A stretch of DNA of 64,000 nucleotides from Kaistella jeonii (GTDB lineage: Bacteria; Bacteroidota; Bacteroidia; Flavobacteriales; Weeksellaceae). Positions within the stretch are counted from its first letter, which is position 1, and every line of letters begins with the position of its first letter. Positions 8,453-16,518 of this stretch are shown one piece after another. A model generated the notes under the pieces. That model saw only the letters and a program-made list of their open reading frames with translations, was not told the origin of the DNA and made no database searches. The stretch lies in the NCBI RefSeq assembly GCF_000812865.1, contig NZ_JSYL01000002.1, positions 186,001 to 250,000 on the forward strand, read 5' to 3'. The position numbers were made by a program, and so were the translations under genes.

Positions 8453-9589
8453 ATGAATAAAATTGGAATTATAGGTTCTGGAACCATGGGAATTGGCATT
8501 GCACAAGTCGCAGCCATGAATCAATGTAATGTTTTTCTTTACGATCAAAACGCGGAGCAAACCGAAAAATCTTTAGAAGGACTTCAAAAAGTTTTAACAA
8601 GATTAGTAGAAAAAAATAAAATTGGTTTCGAAGAAAGTGAAAACATTTACAATCGAATCAAATTTTGTACAGAACTTAAAGACTTCAAAGATTGCGATTT
8701 GGTGATCGAAGCCATTATTGAAAACAAAGAAATCAAAACGAAAGTTTTTCAACAATTAGAAGAAATTGTTTCTGAGGACTGTATTATTTCGAGCAATACG
8801 TCTTCGATTTCTATCACTTCCCTTTCTTCAGAATTAAAAAACCCTAAACGTTTTATTGGTATTCATTTTTTCAATCCAGCTCCTTTAATGCCTTTGGTGG
8901 AAGTAATTCCTGGACTTTTAACGGAGAAAAATTTAGCTGAAGAAATTGTTTCTTTAATGAAAAGTTGGGGTAAAATTCCTGTGATTGCGAAAGATGTTCC
9001 CGGATTTATTGTGAACAGAATTGCGCGTCCATTTTATGGAGAAGCTTTAAGAATTGCTGAAGAAAATATTGCAACACCGGAACAGATCGATGATGCGATG
9101 CGAACTTTGGGGAATTTCAAAATGGGACCTTTTGAACTGATGGATTTAATAGGAATTGACGTCAATTTCTCAGTTACAAAAACGGTTTACGCTGATTATT
9201 TTTTCGATCCGAAATACAAGCCGAGTTTGCTTCAACAAAGAATGAGCGAGGCTAAATTACACGGCAGAAAAACAAGAAAAGGTTTTTACGACTATTCAGA
9301 AAACGCCATAAAACCAACTCCTATAAAAGACGAAGAATTGTATCAAGAAATCTTTATGAGGATTTTATCAATGTTAATAAACGAAGCCGTAGAAGCAAAA
9401 CGACTCGGAATTGCAGATGATGAAGCCATAGAATTAGCGATGCAAAAAGGCGTGAATTATCCAAAAGGTTTATTGCAGTGGGGAAAAGAAATTGGTTACC
9501 AAAAAATTTCAGACACGCTTCAAAATCTTTACAACACTTATCAGGAAGAACGTTATCGTCAAAGTCCTTTGTTGCGAAAACTAATCTAA
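8453..9589 (+). CDS. paaH: 3-hydroxyacyl-CoA dehydrogenase (PaaH-like)
   Basis: NAD-dependent oxidation of 3-hydroxyadipyl-CoA to 3-oxoadipyl-CoA is the expected role here. The Rossmann fold starts with GSGTMG at 8-13, and His138 in FIGIHFFNPAPLMPLVEV matches the catalytic region. At 378 residues it is longer than single-domain 3-hydroxybutyryl-CoA dehydrogenases (about 280) because a second C-terminal 3HCDH helical domain is present (about 300-375). It could also act on other hydroxyacyl-CoAs. Confidence 0.88.
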   Translation: MNKIGIIGSGTMGIGIAQVAAMNQCNVFLYDQNAEQTEKSLEGLQKVLTRLVEKNKIGFEESENIYNRIKFCTELKDFKDCDLVIEAIIENKEIKTKVFQQLEEIVSEDCIISSNTSSISITSLSSELKNPKRFIGIHFFNPAPLMPLVEVIPGLLTEKNLAEEIVSLMKSWGKIPVIAKDVPGFIVNRIARPFYGEALRIAEENIATPEQIDDAMRTLGNFKMGPFELMDLIGIDVNFSVTKTVYADYFFDPKYKPSLLQQRMSEAKLHGRKTRKGFYDYSENAIKPTPIKDEELYQEIFMRILSMLINEAVEAKRLGIADDEAIELAMQKGVNYPKGLLQWGKEIGYQKISDTLQNLYNTYQEERYRQSPLLRKLI

Positions 9590-9660
9590 CATCTGGGTAA
9601 ATCTGTGAGCAATAAAATTATCACACCGATTTCACGGATCTGCACAGAAAAAATATAAAC

Positions 9661-10074
9661 ATGACTCCACACGAACTCGCTCAATACATGCTCAATCAAG
9701 ATGCTTTCTCGCAATGGATGGGAATAAAACTCATCGAAATTCGGGAGAAATATTGTCTGATTGAAATGCCTGTAAAACAAGAAATGATCAACGGATTGCG
9801 AACGGTTCACGGTGGCGTTACTTTTTCCCTCGCAGATTCTGCTTTGGCTTTTTCAAGTAATAATACGAATGAAGCCTCCGTTGCGCTACATTGTTCAATG
9901 AATTTTACGAAAGCGATTCGATTGGGTGATATTTTAACCGCAGAAAGTGTTTTGATTTCCGATACCAGAAAAACCGGGGTTTATGATATTTCGATTACAA
10001 ATCAGCATAAAGTTTTGGTGGCGACTTTTCGGGGAACGGTTTATAAAATTGAGAAGAAGGTGACGGATTTGTAG
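9661..10074 (+). CDS. paaI: Hotdog-fold thioesterase PaaI
   Basis: Acyl-CoA thioesterase that releases CoA trapped in dead-end phenylacetate intermediates. The 137 residues carry the hotdog signature VHGGVTFSLADSALA, with HGG at 50-52 and Asp59 corresponding to the catalytic Asp of PaaI. It is the last phenylacetate gene in the block. The 71-bp gap before it contains an imperfect repeat, AATCTGTGAGC with CACGGATCTGCACAG. Confidence 0.9.
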   Translation: MTPHELAQYMLNQDAFSQWMGIKLIEIREKYCLIEMPVKQEMINGLRTVHGGVTFSLADSALAFSSNNTNEASVALHCSMNFTKAIRLGDILTAESVLISDTRKTGVYDISITNQHKVLVATFRGTVYKIEKKVTDL

Positions 10075-10148
10075 ATTTAAGGGCTAGACAACTTAATTAA
10101 CCATCTAATAATCATAGAGATTATAATTTAAAACATATACAAAATGAT

Positions 10149-10179
10149 TTGTTATTTATACCAAATCTTGGTACATTTG
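10149..10179 (+). promoter_or_regulatory. Promoter and operator of the ParDE operon
   Basis: TTG at 10149-10151 and TACATTTG at 10172-10179 are separated by 20 bp, a full Bacteroidota -33/-7 promoter. The palindrome TACCAAATCTTGGTA (10159-10173) sits between them and overlaps the -7 box, 23 bp before the parD ATG. This is the expected place for an autoregulatory ParD site. Confidence 0.7.
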
Positions 10180-10196
10180 TTTTAAATAAAATCGAA

Positions 10197-10445
10197 ATGG
10201 GAAAAAACACATCAATATTACTTGGCGACTATTTTGAAAATTTTGTCAATGAAAAAATTACTTCCGGAAAATTTTCGTCTGTAAGTGAAGTCATTAGAAA
10301 TGCGTTGCGTTTAATGGAGAATGAAGAAAATAAAACGAAGACCTTGATCAACGAACTTAAAATCGGTGAAAAAAGTGGAATCGTCAAAGATTTTGACCGG
10401 AATGAAAATTTAAATAAAATTCACTCCAAACATTTAATCAAATGA
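10197..10445 (+). CDS. parD: ParD-family antitoxin
   Basis: Type II antitoxin: an N-terminal ribbon-helix-helix DNA-binding domain and a C-terminal part that wraps the toxin. The start at 10197 gives 82 residues beginning MGKNTSILLGDYFENFVNEK, followed by GKFSSVSEVIRNALRLMENEE, both typical of ParD. An upstream in-frame start would add residues encoded over the promoter, so I reject it. Its TGA overlaps the parE ATG by four bases (ATGA). It probably represses its own operon through the palindrome at 10159-10173. Confidence 0.9.
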   Translation: MGKNTSILLGDYFENFVNEKITSGKFSSVSEVIRNALRLMENEENKTKTLINELKIGEKSGIVKDFDRNENLNKIHSKHLIK

Positions 10446-10738
10446 TTTTTGAAATAAGTGAGAAAGCAAATGAAGATCTTGAAAACATTTGGTTATACAC
10501 TTATGAAAATTGGTCGCAAGAACAGGCAGACCGCTATTATAATCTTATCCTAAATGAGATTGAATACATCACTGAGAATTTTGAAAGTGGTAAATCATTT
10601 GAACATATTAGAAAAGGTTATCGCTCTACAAAAGTAAAATCTCATCTTATTTTTTACCGAAAATCAAAAAGAGATACTATAGAAATCATCAGAATACTTC
10701 ACCAAAGAATGGATATTGAAAACCGCTTGAATGAATAG
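10442..10738 (+). CDS. parE: ParE/RelE-family toxin
   Basis: A 98-residue toxin of the RelE/ParE fold. It starts MIFEISEKANEDLENIWLYT, has the helix WSQEQADRYYNLILNEIEYI and ends with strands HLIFYRKSKRDTIEIIRILHQRMD. ParE toxins usually inhibit DNA gyrase, but that target is a family expectation. Translation is coupled to parD by the ATGA overlap, and a terminator is found about 240 bp downstream. Confidence 0.9.
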   Translation: MIFEISEKANEDLENIWLYTYENWSQEQADRYYNLILNEIEYITENFESGKSFEHIRKGYRSTKVKSHLIFYRKSKRDTIEIIRILHQRMDIENRLNE

Positions 10739-10795
10739 TAATTTTAAATAATATTTTTTCACGCATAACTCCAAGTTATCTTAAAACCTAATCTG

Positions 10796-10890
10796 CAGCC
10801 CGACTTGAACGGAGCTCTTTTTTATTGTTGTCTGAGCGAAGTCGAAGATAACAATAAAAAAAGCGGGAGTGGAAGGCGGAAATGTCTGCC
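10796..10890. repeat. GC-rich intergenic repeat, copy B
   Basis: Begins CAGCCCGACTTGA, then GGAGCTC; ends GCGGGA, GGAAGGCGGAAA, CTGCC, as in the copy at 1710-1795. Its centre forms a 16-bp stem with one mismatch (TTTTTTATTGTTGTCT against AGATAACAATAAAAAA). It lies in the 321-bp gap after parE, which otherwise holds only the terminator at 10977. Confidence 0.75.
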
Positions 10891-10976
10891 ACAAAAAATG
10901 ATAAATGGACATTCGACTTAGTCAAATGTCTGCCTAAATAGAGAAAATTTTTCCCAGCCAATTTCGAGGAAAATCG

Positions 10977-11006
10977 AACTTCAAAACTATTTTGAAGTTT
11001 TTTTTA
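10977..11006 (+). terminator. Hairpin terminator downstream of parE
   Basis: AACTTCAAAA (10977-10986) pairs with TTTTGAAGTT (10990-10999), followed by a T tract. It ends about 60 bp before the sigma factor gene. Confidence 0.8.
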
Positions 11007-11059
11007 TTTTGATGTAATATATTTCGGAAATTAGTTGTCTTACTTATAGAAACTAAACA

Positions 11060-11572
11060 ATGACCCACGATATTTTTAAAAACACGGTATTCTGTCTCAA
11101 GGATGAGATGTATCGTTTTGCGAAAAGATTCGTGATCAGCAGTGACGAAGCGGAAGATGTTGTGCAGGATCTGATGATGAAATTCTGGCAGAAAAAAGAG
11201 GAGCTCGCAGGTTTTGGGAACTTGAAATCGTACGCGATGAAATCGGTAAAGAATGAATGCCTGAACCGATTGAAACACGAAGACGTAAAAATGGGTTTCG
11301 CAGATTTTCAAAAACACAGAAGTGAAATTCATGAAGTGGAATCGAATAATATGAAAGACCAGATCATCGGTTTTATTAATGAACTTCCAGAGAAACAGAA
11401 AGCGGTGATTCACCTGAAAGATGTAGAGGATTTCGATGTCGTAGAGATTGCAGAAATTCTGGAAATGGAGCAAAATGCAGTTCGCGTAAATCTGATGCGG
11501 GCAAGAACAAAAGTAAAAGAACAAATCCTGAAACTGATGGATTTCGAAAATAGAATGATTGAAAATTTATAA
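11060..11572 (+). CDS. ECF-type RNA polymerase sigma factor
   Basis: A sigma-70 family extracytoplasmic-function factor of 170 residues. Region 2 shows EAEDVVQDLMMKFWQKKEEL, and region 4 has LPEKQKAVIHLKDVEDFDVV and EIAEILEMEQNAVRVNLMRA, the helix-turn-helix that reads the -35 element. The next gene, 11 bp downstream, encodes a single-pass membrane protein that is probably its anti-sigma factor. The signal it answers and its other targets are unknown. Confidence 0.92.
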   Translation: MTHDIFKNTVFCLKDEMYRFAKRFVISSDEAEDVVQDLMMKFWQKKEELAGFGNLKSYAMKSVKNECLNRLKHEDVKMGFADFQKHRSEIHEVESNNMKDQIIGFINELPEKQKAVIHLKDVEDFDVVEIAEILEMEQNAVRVNLMRARTKVKEQILKLMDFENRMIENL

Positions 11573-11583
11573 CAATTATTATC

Positions 11584-12249
11584 ATGGAAAAAGATAGATC
11601 TCAAGATAAATACAAGGAAATCACCCAGGAACTTAAGGAAGAGAAAATGAACTGGGACTTTGAAGATTTTCTGAAAAAAACTGAAGAAAGTGAAAAAATA
11701 ATTCCTCTCGTTAATAAAACGAAAGGCGGTTCTTTCCCGAAAACGTTTTGGATGGCTGCAAGTGTAATTTTTCTTCTATCTATAGGAATTTTCTTTAATT
11801 ATGAAACTAAGAAATCAGTTAAAGAACAGGATAATTTGGTTCAAAATGAAATCCTGAAACAGAAAGATACTTTCCAAAAGGAATCCCAACTGGCAATCAA
11901 CCTCACCAATGATTCTTTAAAAATAAAATCCGACAGCATCATTTCTGACTCTGCTTCTACCGTAGACCAGAATGAGACCGATATTATGAATCAAATTTTA
12001 CCCAAACGAGGTCGAATCAGAAGAGATTCGAGACCGAGATATGCGAAAAATTCAACGCCGACTAAGACTGCATCAAAAACTGAAAACTCTGACTATAAAT
12101 CTAATTACGTAATAATTAATGGTCAGAAAATAGAAAGTGAACAGGAAGCAATTGACTTGACGAAGTATTCCTTCCGAATTCTGTCTGAAAATGTTTCGAA
12201 AACAGTGGCTCAAACCGATGTCCTAAACAACTTTAAAAATGATTACTAA
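11584..12249 (+). CDS. Putative membrane anti-sigma factor
   Basis: 221 residues with a charged cytoplasmic N-terminus (MNWDFEDFLKKTEESE at 22-37), one transmembrane helix at about 55-73 (FWMAASVIFLLSIGIFF) and a polar periplasmic part rich in Ser, Lys and Asp. Position directly after an ECF sigma gene plus this topology supports an anti-sigma role; no zinc-binding anti-sigma HxxxCxxC motif is present, so it is inferred from context. A short conserved-looking segment, YVIINGQKIESEQEAIDL, lies near the C-terminus. Confidence 0.6.
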   Translation: MEKDRSQDKYKEITQELKEEKMNWDFEDFLKKTEESEKIIPLVNKTKGGSFPKTFWMAASVIFLLSIGIFFNYETKKSVKEQDNLVQNEILKQKDTFQKESQLAINLTNDSLKIKSDSIISDSASTVDQNETDIMNQILPKRGRIRRDSRPRYAKNSTPTKTASKTENSDYKSNYVIINGQKIESEQEAIDLTKYSFRILSENVSKTVAQTDVLNNFKNDY

Positions 12250-12260
12250 AATATAATATC

Positions 12261-13526
12261 ATGCAAAAATTACTTATCATATTCGCCCTTTTCTTTTCGC
12301 ATTTCTTTCAAATTAATGCGCAGAAAGATAAACTGGATCAGCTTTTTGAAAAATATCAGGAAGCGGAAGGAGTTACCTCCATCAAGATTGCAAAACCAAT
12401 GTTTAATATGCTCAACAAATTAAATATTGCCGATGACGAACTGTCTCAAATTAAACCTTTGCTCAGTAAAATCAATGGTTTGAAGATCCTGATTGTCGAA
12501 AAACCAAAAGTTTCTGCTAAGCCAGAAGATCAAAAACAGCAATTGCAGTTTCAAAAATTACAGGCCGACATTACAAGTTCTTTGAAAAACATGAAGTACG
12601 AAGAACTCATCACGGTAAATAACAAAGACAATAAAATAAAATTCCTGTCTTCGGATGCTGCGAATGGGATTTTAGATGATCTCTTGCTCAGCATTAATTC
12701 AGAAGGAAATACAATGTTGCTGATGCTGGAAGGGAAAATTTCTATGGATGATGTGAATAACTTAGTCAACGAAGCTCAGAATTCTACGCCGATCAGTTCA
12801 GTTACTTCCCAAAACATCAGTTCAAATGCTAATATGCAGGTTCGGAACGTAGGAAAATTTACAGGCGTTTCAGTTTCAAGCGGAATTAAAGTGAATTTCA
12901 CACAGGGAAATAATCAATCTGTCATTGTGGATACCGATTCAAATTTGCAGAAATATGTTTCCACAGAAGTTCAAAACGGAATCTTAACCATTTCAGTTAA
13001 AAATAAAGACAACAAGAATCTGAATTTCAAAAAGTTATTGGTAACCATTGAGGCGCCTCGACTTTCTTCTGTAAAAGTGAGTTCGGGATCATTGCTCACC
13101 ACATTAAATACCATTAATGAAAATGATTTCGAGACCAAAATTTCTTCCGGCGCCAATCTGAATGCAGATCTAAATATTGCGAACAGTGTGAAAGTGGATA
13201 TCAGTTCCGGTTCCAGTGCGAGAATTGAGGTGAATTCTAAAACCATAGAAGTTGATGGTAGCAGCGGTTCAATGGCCACCATCGAAGGAAATGCAGAAAA
13301 AATCTCCATCGATTTATCAAGTGCAGCGGCTTGTAATGCGCAGAACCTGGTAGCAAAAACTGCAATGGTTCGTGCTTCTTCCGGCGCTACGGTCAAAGTT
13401 CATGCAATTGAAACTTTAAATGCAAATGCAACTTCGGGTGCCTCTATTCGGTACAAAGGAAATCCACAAAATTTCCAGGGAGAAAAATCATCAGTGAGCG
13501 GCGGAAGTGTAAAACCTTTAAATTAA
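12261..13526 (+). CDS. Exported DUF4252 and GIN (DUF2807) domain protein
   Basis: 421 residues with a signal peptide ending at about residue 20 (FFQINA). Residues about 23-165 resemble the adjacent DUF4252 lipoprotein (KLDQLFEKYQEAEGVTSIKI). Residues about 195-405 form a GIN/DUF2807 beta-solenoid with repeated SSG turns (VSVSSGIKVNFTQ, VSSGSLLTT, ISSGANLNADL, ISSGSSARIEV). The domain is common in Bacteroidota cell-envelope proteins of unknown function. It lies 11 bp after the putative anti-sigma gene and 4 bp before the next DUF4252 gene, in one operon. Confidence 0.75.
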   Translation: MQKLLIIFALFFSHFFQINAQKDKLDQLFEKYQEAEGVTSIKIAKPMFNMLNKLNIADDELSQIKPLLSKINGLKILIVEKPKVSAKPEDQKQQLQFQKLQADITSSLKNMKYEELITVNNKDNKIKFLSSDAANGILDDLLLSINSEGNTMLLMLEGKISMDDVNNLVNEAQNSTPISSVTSQNISSNANMQVRNVGKFTGVSVSSGIKVNFTQGNNQSVIVDTDSNLQKYVSTEVQNGILTISVKNKDNKNLNFKKLLVTIEAPRLSSVKVSSGSLLTTLNTINENDFETKISSGANLNADLNIANSVKVDISSGSSARIEVNSKTIEVDGSSGSMATIEGNAEKISIDLSSAAACNAQNLVAKTAMVRASSGATVKVHAIETLNANATSGASIRYKGNPQNFQGEKSSVSGGSVKPLN

Positions 13527-13530
13527 AGTC

Positions 13531-14055
13531 ATGAAAAAATTGTATTCTTTAAGTGCTTTTTTATTACTAATAATTACACTTCAATCCTGTATCGTTTCTC
13601 AAAAACCAAAAATGGATTTCTTTGATCATTCTAATTATGACAACAAAGACGTAAAATTCATAAGTGTAAATGTGCCGATGTTTCTGGCAAAACCCATTGT
13701 AAAAAGAGCTTTGCGTGAAGATGGTGAAAGTGAAGAACTCATTAACCTCATCAAAAAAGTATCAGACATCAAAGTAATGACTGTGGAAAATGGAAACGAA
13801 AATATGGTTTCTGATTACGCAAAATATCTAACCAAAAATAATTACGAAGAATGGATGACGATAAAGAAGGATAAGGAAATCATCAAATTTCAGGCGAAAC
13901 AAAAAGGAGAAGAAATTCGACGATTACTCATCACGATAGCTTCCGAGAAGGATCTGGTTTATGTAGATGTTTCGGGAAAATTTACAGCAGATGATATTTC
14001 GAGAATTATTAACTATTCAGAGAAAAACGATATAAAGAAATTGGTTTCGAAATAA
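13531..14055 (+). CDS. DUF4252 lipoprotein
   Basis: A 174-residue lipoprotein with lipobox LQSC at Cys20. The mature part (VKFISVNVPMFLAKPIVKRAL, VMTVENGNENMVSDYAKYL, DLVYVDVSGKFTADDISRII) matches the DUF4252 family, often found after ECF sigma factors in Bacteroidota. Function is unknown. It is the last gene of the four-gene operon and is followed by a terminator at 14071. Confidence 0.8.
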   Translation: MKKLYSLSAFLLLIITLQSCIVSQKPKMDFFDHSNYDNKDVKFISVNVPMFLAKPIVKRALREDGESEELINLIKKVSDIKVMTVENGNENMVSDYAKYLTKNNYEEWMTIKKDKEIIKFQAKQKGEEIRRLLITIASEKDLVYVDVSGKFTADDISRIINYSEKNDIKKLVSK

Positions 14056-14070
14056 ATGAGATTTCAGTAG

Positions 14071-14106
14071 AAAATAGCCTCAATTTTTTTTGTGGCTATT
14101 TTTATT
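14071..14106 (+). terminator. Terminator of the sigma factor operon
   Basis: AAAATAGCC (14071-14079) pairs with GGCTATTTT (14094-14102), with a partial inner CAA/TTG pairing and further T residues after it. Confidence 0.8.
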
Positions 14107-14358
14107 ATGAGTCGACCCGTCCTTAAGACGAGATGCTTTCCATCCCAATTCTTAATTTCAGCAGTCGCTTTACTCGCAGTTCATAGCGAACTTTTCGTTT
14201 CAAAACAAGAACGAGTTTAGACGATTCAATTATAAAATATAACTAAAATGAGTCAATAAGGGCTAGTTACGACTCCGTTTTAAATTAAATATTGTTCATA
14301 AAAACCAAAAACTTTCATTTTAAAAAAAAATAACTTAATTTCGCACAGAAAGTAAAAG
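14107..14358. other. Non-coding gap before guaB
   Basis: About 250 bp with no credible ORF. It contains a small hairpin (CGTCCTTAAGACG near 14119), moderately GC-rich sequence at 14110-14215 unlike the surrounding AT-rich spacers, and near guaB the box TAATTTCG, one base off the -7 consensus. Confidence 0.4.
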
Positions 14359-15819
14359 ATGTCTATTCACAACAAAATCGTAGAAACTGCCATCACTTTC
14401 GATGACGTTCTCTTAATTCCTTCTTATTCAGAAGTTTTGCCTAATCAGGTTTCCCTAAAATCACGACTTTCCGATAAAATTACGCTCAATGTTCCCATCG
14501 TTTCCGCAGCAATGGATACGGTTACAGAAGCTGAAATGGCAATTGCTTTGGCGAGAGTTGGTGGAATTGGTTTTATACATAAAAATATGCCGATTGAGGA
14601 ACAGGCAACTCAAGTTTACAATGTAAAACGTTCTGAAAACGGGATGATTTCTGATCCTGTGACTTTATCGAAAGATCATACTTTAGCCGAAGCCAAAGAA
14701 TTAATGACGAGATTTAAAATTTCCGGACTTCCTGTAGTTGATGAGACGAATACTTTGATTGGAATTATTACGAATCGTGATGTAAAATATCAGGAAAATT
14801 TAGATTTGAAGGTAGAAGAATTAATGACGAAAGATAAACTCATTACTTCCGATAAAGCCACAAATCTGGATGAAGCCAAAGAAATTCTTTTAAAAAATCG
14901 CGTAGAAAAACTTCCGATCGTCGACAAAGATTTTAAACTAGTTGGTTTAATCACCATCAAAGATATCGACAATCAAATGGAATATCCCAATGCCAATAAA
15001 GATAAAAATGGTCGACTGATCGTTGGAGCTGGCGTGGGAGTTGGTGACGATACCATAGATCGCGTTACCGCTCTGGTAAACGCTGGAGTTGATATCATCG
15101 CCGTAGATTCTGCGCACGGACATTCAAAAGGAGTTCTCGATAAAGTAACAGAAATTAGAAAACATTTTCCAGATCTGGATATTGTTGGTGGTAATATAGT
15201 CACTGCAGAAGCTGCGAAAGATTTAATTGAAGCTGGTGCAAATATTCTAAAAGTTGGTGTTGGTCCAGGTTCGATTTGTACAACCCGCGTTGTAGCTGGT
15301 GTTGGAGTTCCTCAATTGACTGCGATCTATAATGTTTTCGAATATGCTAAAACTAAAAACGTTGCCGTGATTGCCGATGGTGGAATTAAATTATCCGGAG
15401 ATATCGTAAAAGCTTTAGCTTCCGGTGCAAGTGCCGTGATGCTCGGTTCTTTATTAGCCGGAACTGATGAAGCGCCGGGTGAAGAAATTATTTTCCAGGG
15501 GCGAAAATTCAAAGCTTATCAAGGAATGGGCTCACTTTCTGCCATGAGACGCGGTGGAAAAGAAAGATATTTTCAAAGTGAAGCCAAAAAATTTGTTCCT
15601 GAAGGAATTGAAGGCAGAGTTCCGCACAAAGGTAAATTAGAAGAAGTTGTATTCCAGTTAACGGGTGGAATTCGCGCAGGAATGGGTTACTGCGGAACAA
15701 AAGATATCAACACTTTACAAAAAGACGGAAAAATGGTTATGATAACCGGAAGTGGTTTGAAAGAATCTCATCCACATGATGTGATCATTACGCAGGAAGC
15801 TCCGAATTATTCCCTTTAA
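14359..15819 (+). CDS. guaB: Inosine-5'-monophosphate dehydrogenase
   Basis: Oxidises IMP to XMP with NAD, the committed step of guanine nucleotide synthesis. The 486 residues match bacterial GuaB. The (beta/alpha)8 barrel is interrupted by two CBS domains at about 95-205 ([40 protein letters not shown]). The catalytic loop is [11 protein letters not shown] with Cys308, and the flap region contains [11 protein letters not shown] and the later [19 protein letters not shown]. It stands alone between two terminators. Confidence 0.97.
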   Translation: MSIHNKIVETAITFDDVLLIPSYSEVLPNQVSLKSRLSDKITLNVPIVSAAMDTVTEAEMAIALARVGGIGFIHKNMPIEEQATQVYNVKRSENGMISDPVTLSKDHTLAEAKELMTRFKISGLPVVDETNTLIGIITNRDVKYQENLDLKVEELMTKDKLITSDKATNLDEAKEILLKNRVEKLPIVDKDFKLVGLITIKDIDNQMEYPNANKDKNGRLIVGAGVGVGDDTIDRVTALVNAGVDIIAVDSAHGHSKGVLDKVTEIRKHFPDLDIVGGNIVTAEAAKDLIEAGANILKVGVGPGSICTTRVVAGVGVPQLTAIYNVFEYAKTKNVAVIADGGIKLSGDIVKALASGASAVMLGSLLAGTDEAPGEEIIFQGRKFKAYQGMGSLSAMRRGGKERYFQSEAKKFVPEGIEGRVPHKGKLEEVVFQLTGGIRAGMGYCGTKDINTLQKDGKMVMITGSGLKESHPHDVIITQEAPNYSL

Positions 15820-15838
15820 ATAAATAAAATATATAAGG

Positions 15839-15868
15839 CCGACTATTTAAAAACGTCGGTTTTTTTTT
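15839..15868 (+). terminator. Terminator of guaB
   Basis: CCGAC (15839-15843) pairs with GTCGG (15855-15859), followed by nine T residues. The stem is short but the U tract is strong. Confidence 0.65.
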
Positions 15869-15915
15869 CGGATTGCTCAAAATCAGTTTATATTTACGTC
15901 CTACTAAAATCAGCA

Positions 15916-16347
15916 ATGAAGTCTTACTACTTTCTCTTTATTTTTCTGCTTTTCGCAAGTTGCGATGTCATTCCCAATACTCCCAGTTATGGCGGTAATT
16001 CTTCCTCAAATAATGAAGTGCAGGAATTTAGAACTTTAATGGAGAAAGATCAGATCAACAAAACCCGCGTAAATGCTGAAGTTTTAACTTACTTATTGAA
16101 TGATTCAAATCCTGCCGAAAAAAACACAGCAGCAGTTATCGAAAATAACTCGAACTGTAATATCATTGTAAGACTGGTCGGAAAATCTAATAATCAAATC
16201 TACAATCTGCCGATTTCTGCAAACTCCAAAAATCAATTCGTTATTCAAAAAGGCAGTTATACCTTGAGATCAAATATTTGCGCTGCAAAATATTATTCAC
16301 AGAAAAATATTCTGGATCCACTGAGTCTGAAACTTTCTAAAAATTAG
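15916..16347 (+). CDS. Small lipoprotein, DUF6759-like
   Basis: 143 residues with lipobox FASC at Cys16. The mature domain has NNSNCNIIVRL (Cys81), then QKGSYTLRSNICAAKYYS (Cys122). The same pattern, with two conserved cysteines that could form a disulfide, is found in the proteins at 38083-38733 and 39486-40274, so this is a paralogous family. I recall it as DUF6759, restricted to Flavobacteriales; function is unknown. It lacks the N-terminal AHPDD module of the other two. Confidence 0.75.
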   Translation: MKSYYFLFIFLLFASCDVIPNTPSYGGNSSSNNEVQEFRTLMEKDQINKTRVNAEVLTYLLNDSNPAEKNTAAVIENNSNCNIIVRLVGKSNNQIYNLPISANSKNQFVIQKGSYTLRSNICAAKYYSQKNILDPLSLKLSKN

Positions 16348-16454
16348 TCAAAGTTGAATAGAAAAAGTGAAAGCACGGAAAGACCTGCAATTAATATAAC
16401 AGCGGCGAGAGAAACAATTATTTTTCATTTCTGATAAAACTCATATCTGAAAAC

Positions 16455-16485
16455 TTTGAAAATAAATCTAATTCGGATAATTTTG
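16455..16485 (+). promoter_or_regulatory. Promoter of the nirK operon
   Basis: TTTG at 16455-16458 and TAATTTTG at 16478-16485 with 19 bp between form a full Bacteroidota -33/-7 promoter, 33 bp upstream of nirK. I see no FNR/Crp-type palindrome next to it. Confidence 0.7.
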
Positions 16486-16518
16486 TCCTATTAAAAAAAA
16501 ACAGTTAAATATCAATCA

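Noticed and set aside
10934-11524. 196-codon frame antisense to the sigma factor gene
   Set aside because: Its length mirrors the real gene on the opposite strand, and the product is Phe/His/Leu-rich with no domain.
12971-13396. 141-codon frame antisense to the GIN-domain gene
   Set aside because: Shadow of the repetitive SSG coding pattern; no start signal and no family resemblance.
14107-14220. Possible decayed gene before guaB
   Set aside because: GC content is higher than in neighbouring spacers, but no frame is open and no protein resemblance is seen.
16348-16454. Possible small RNA or tRNA before nirK
   Set aside because: The sequence is unremarkable and no cloverleaf or terminator could be drawn.
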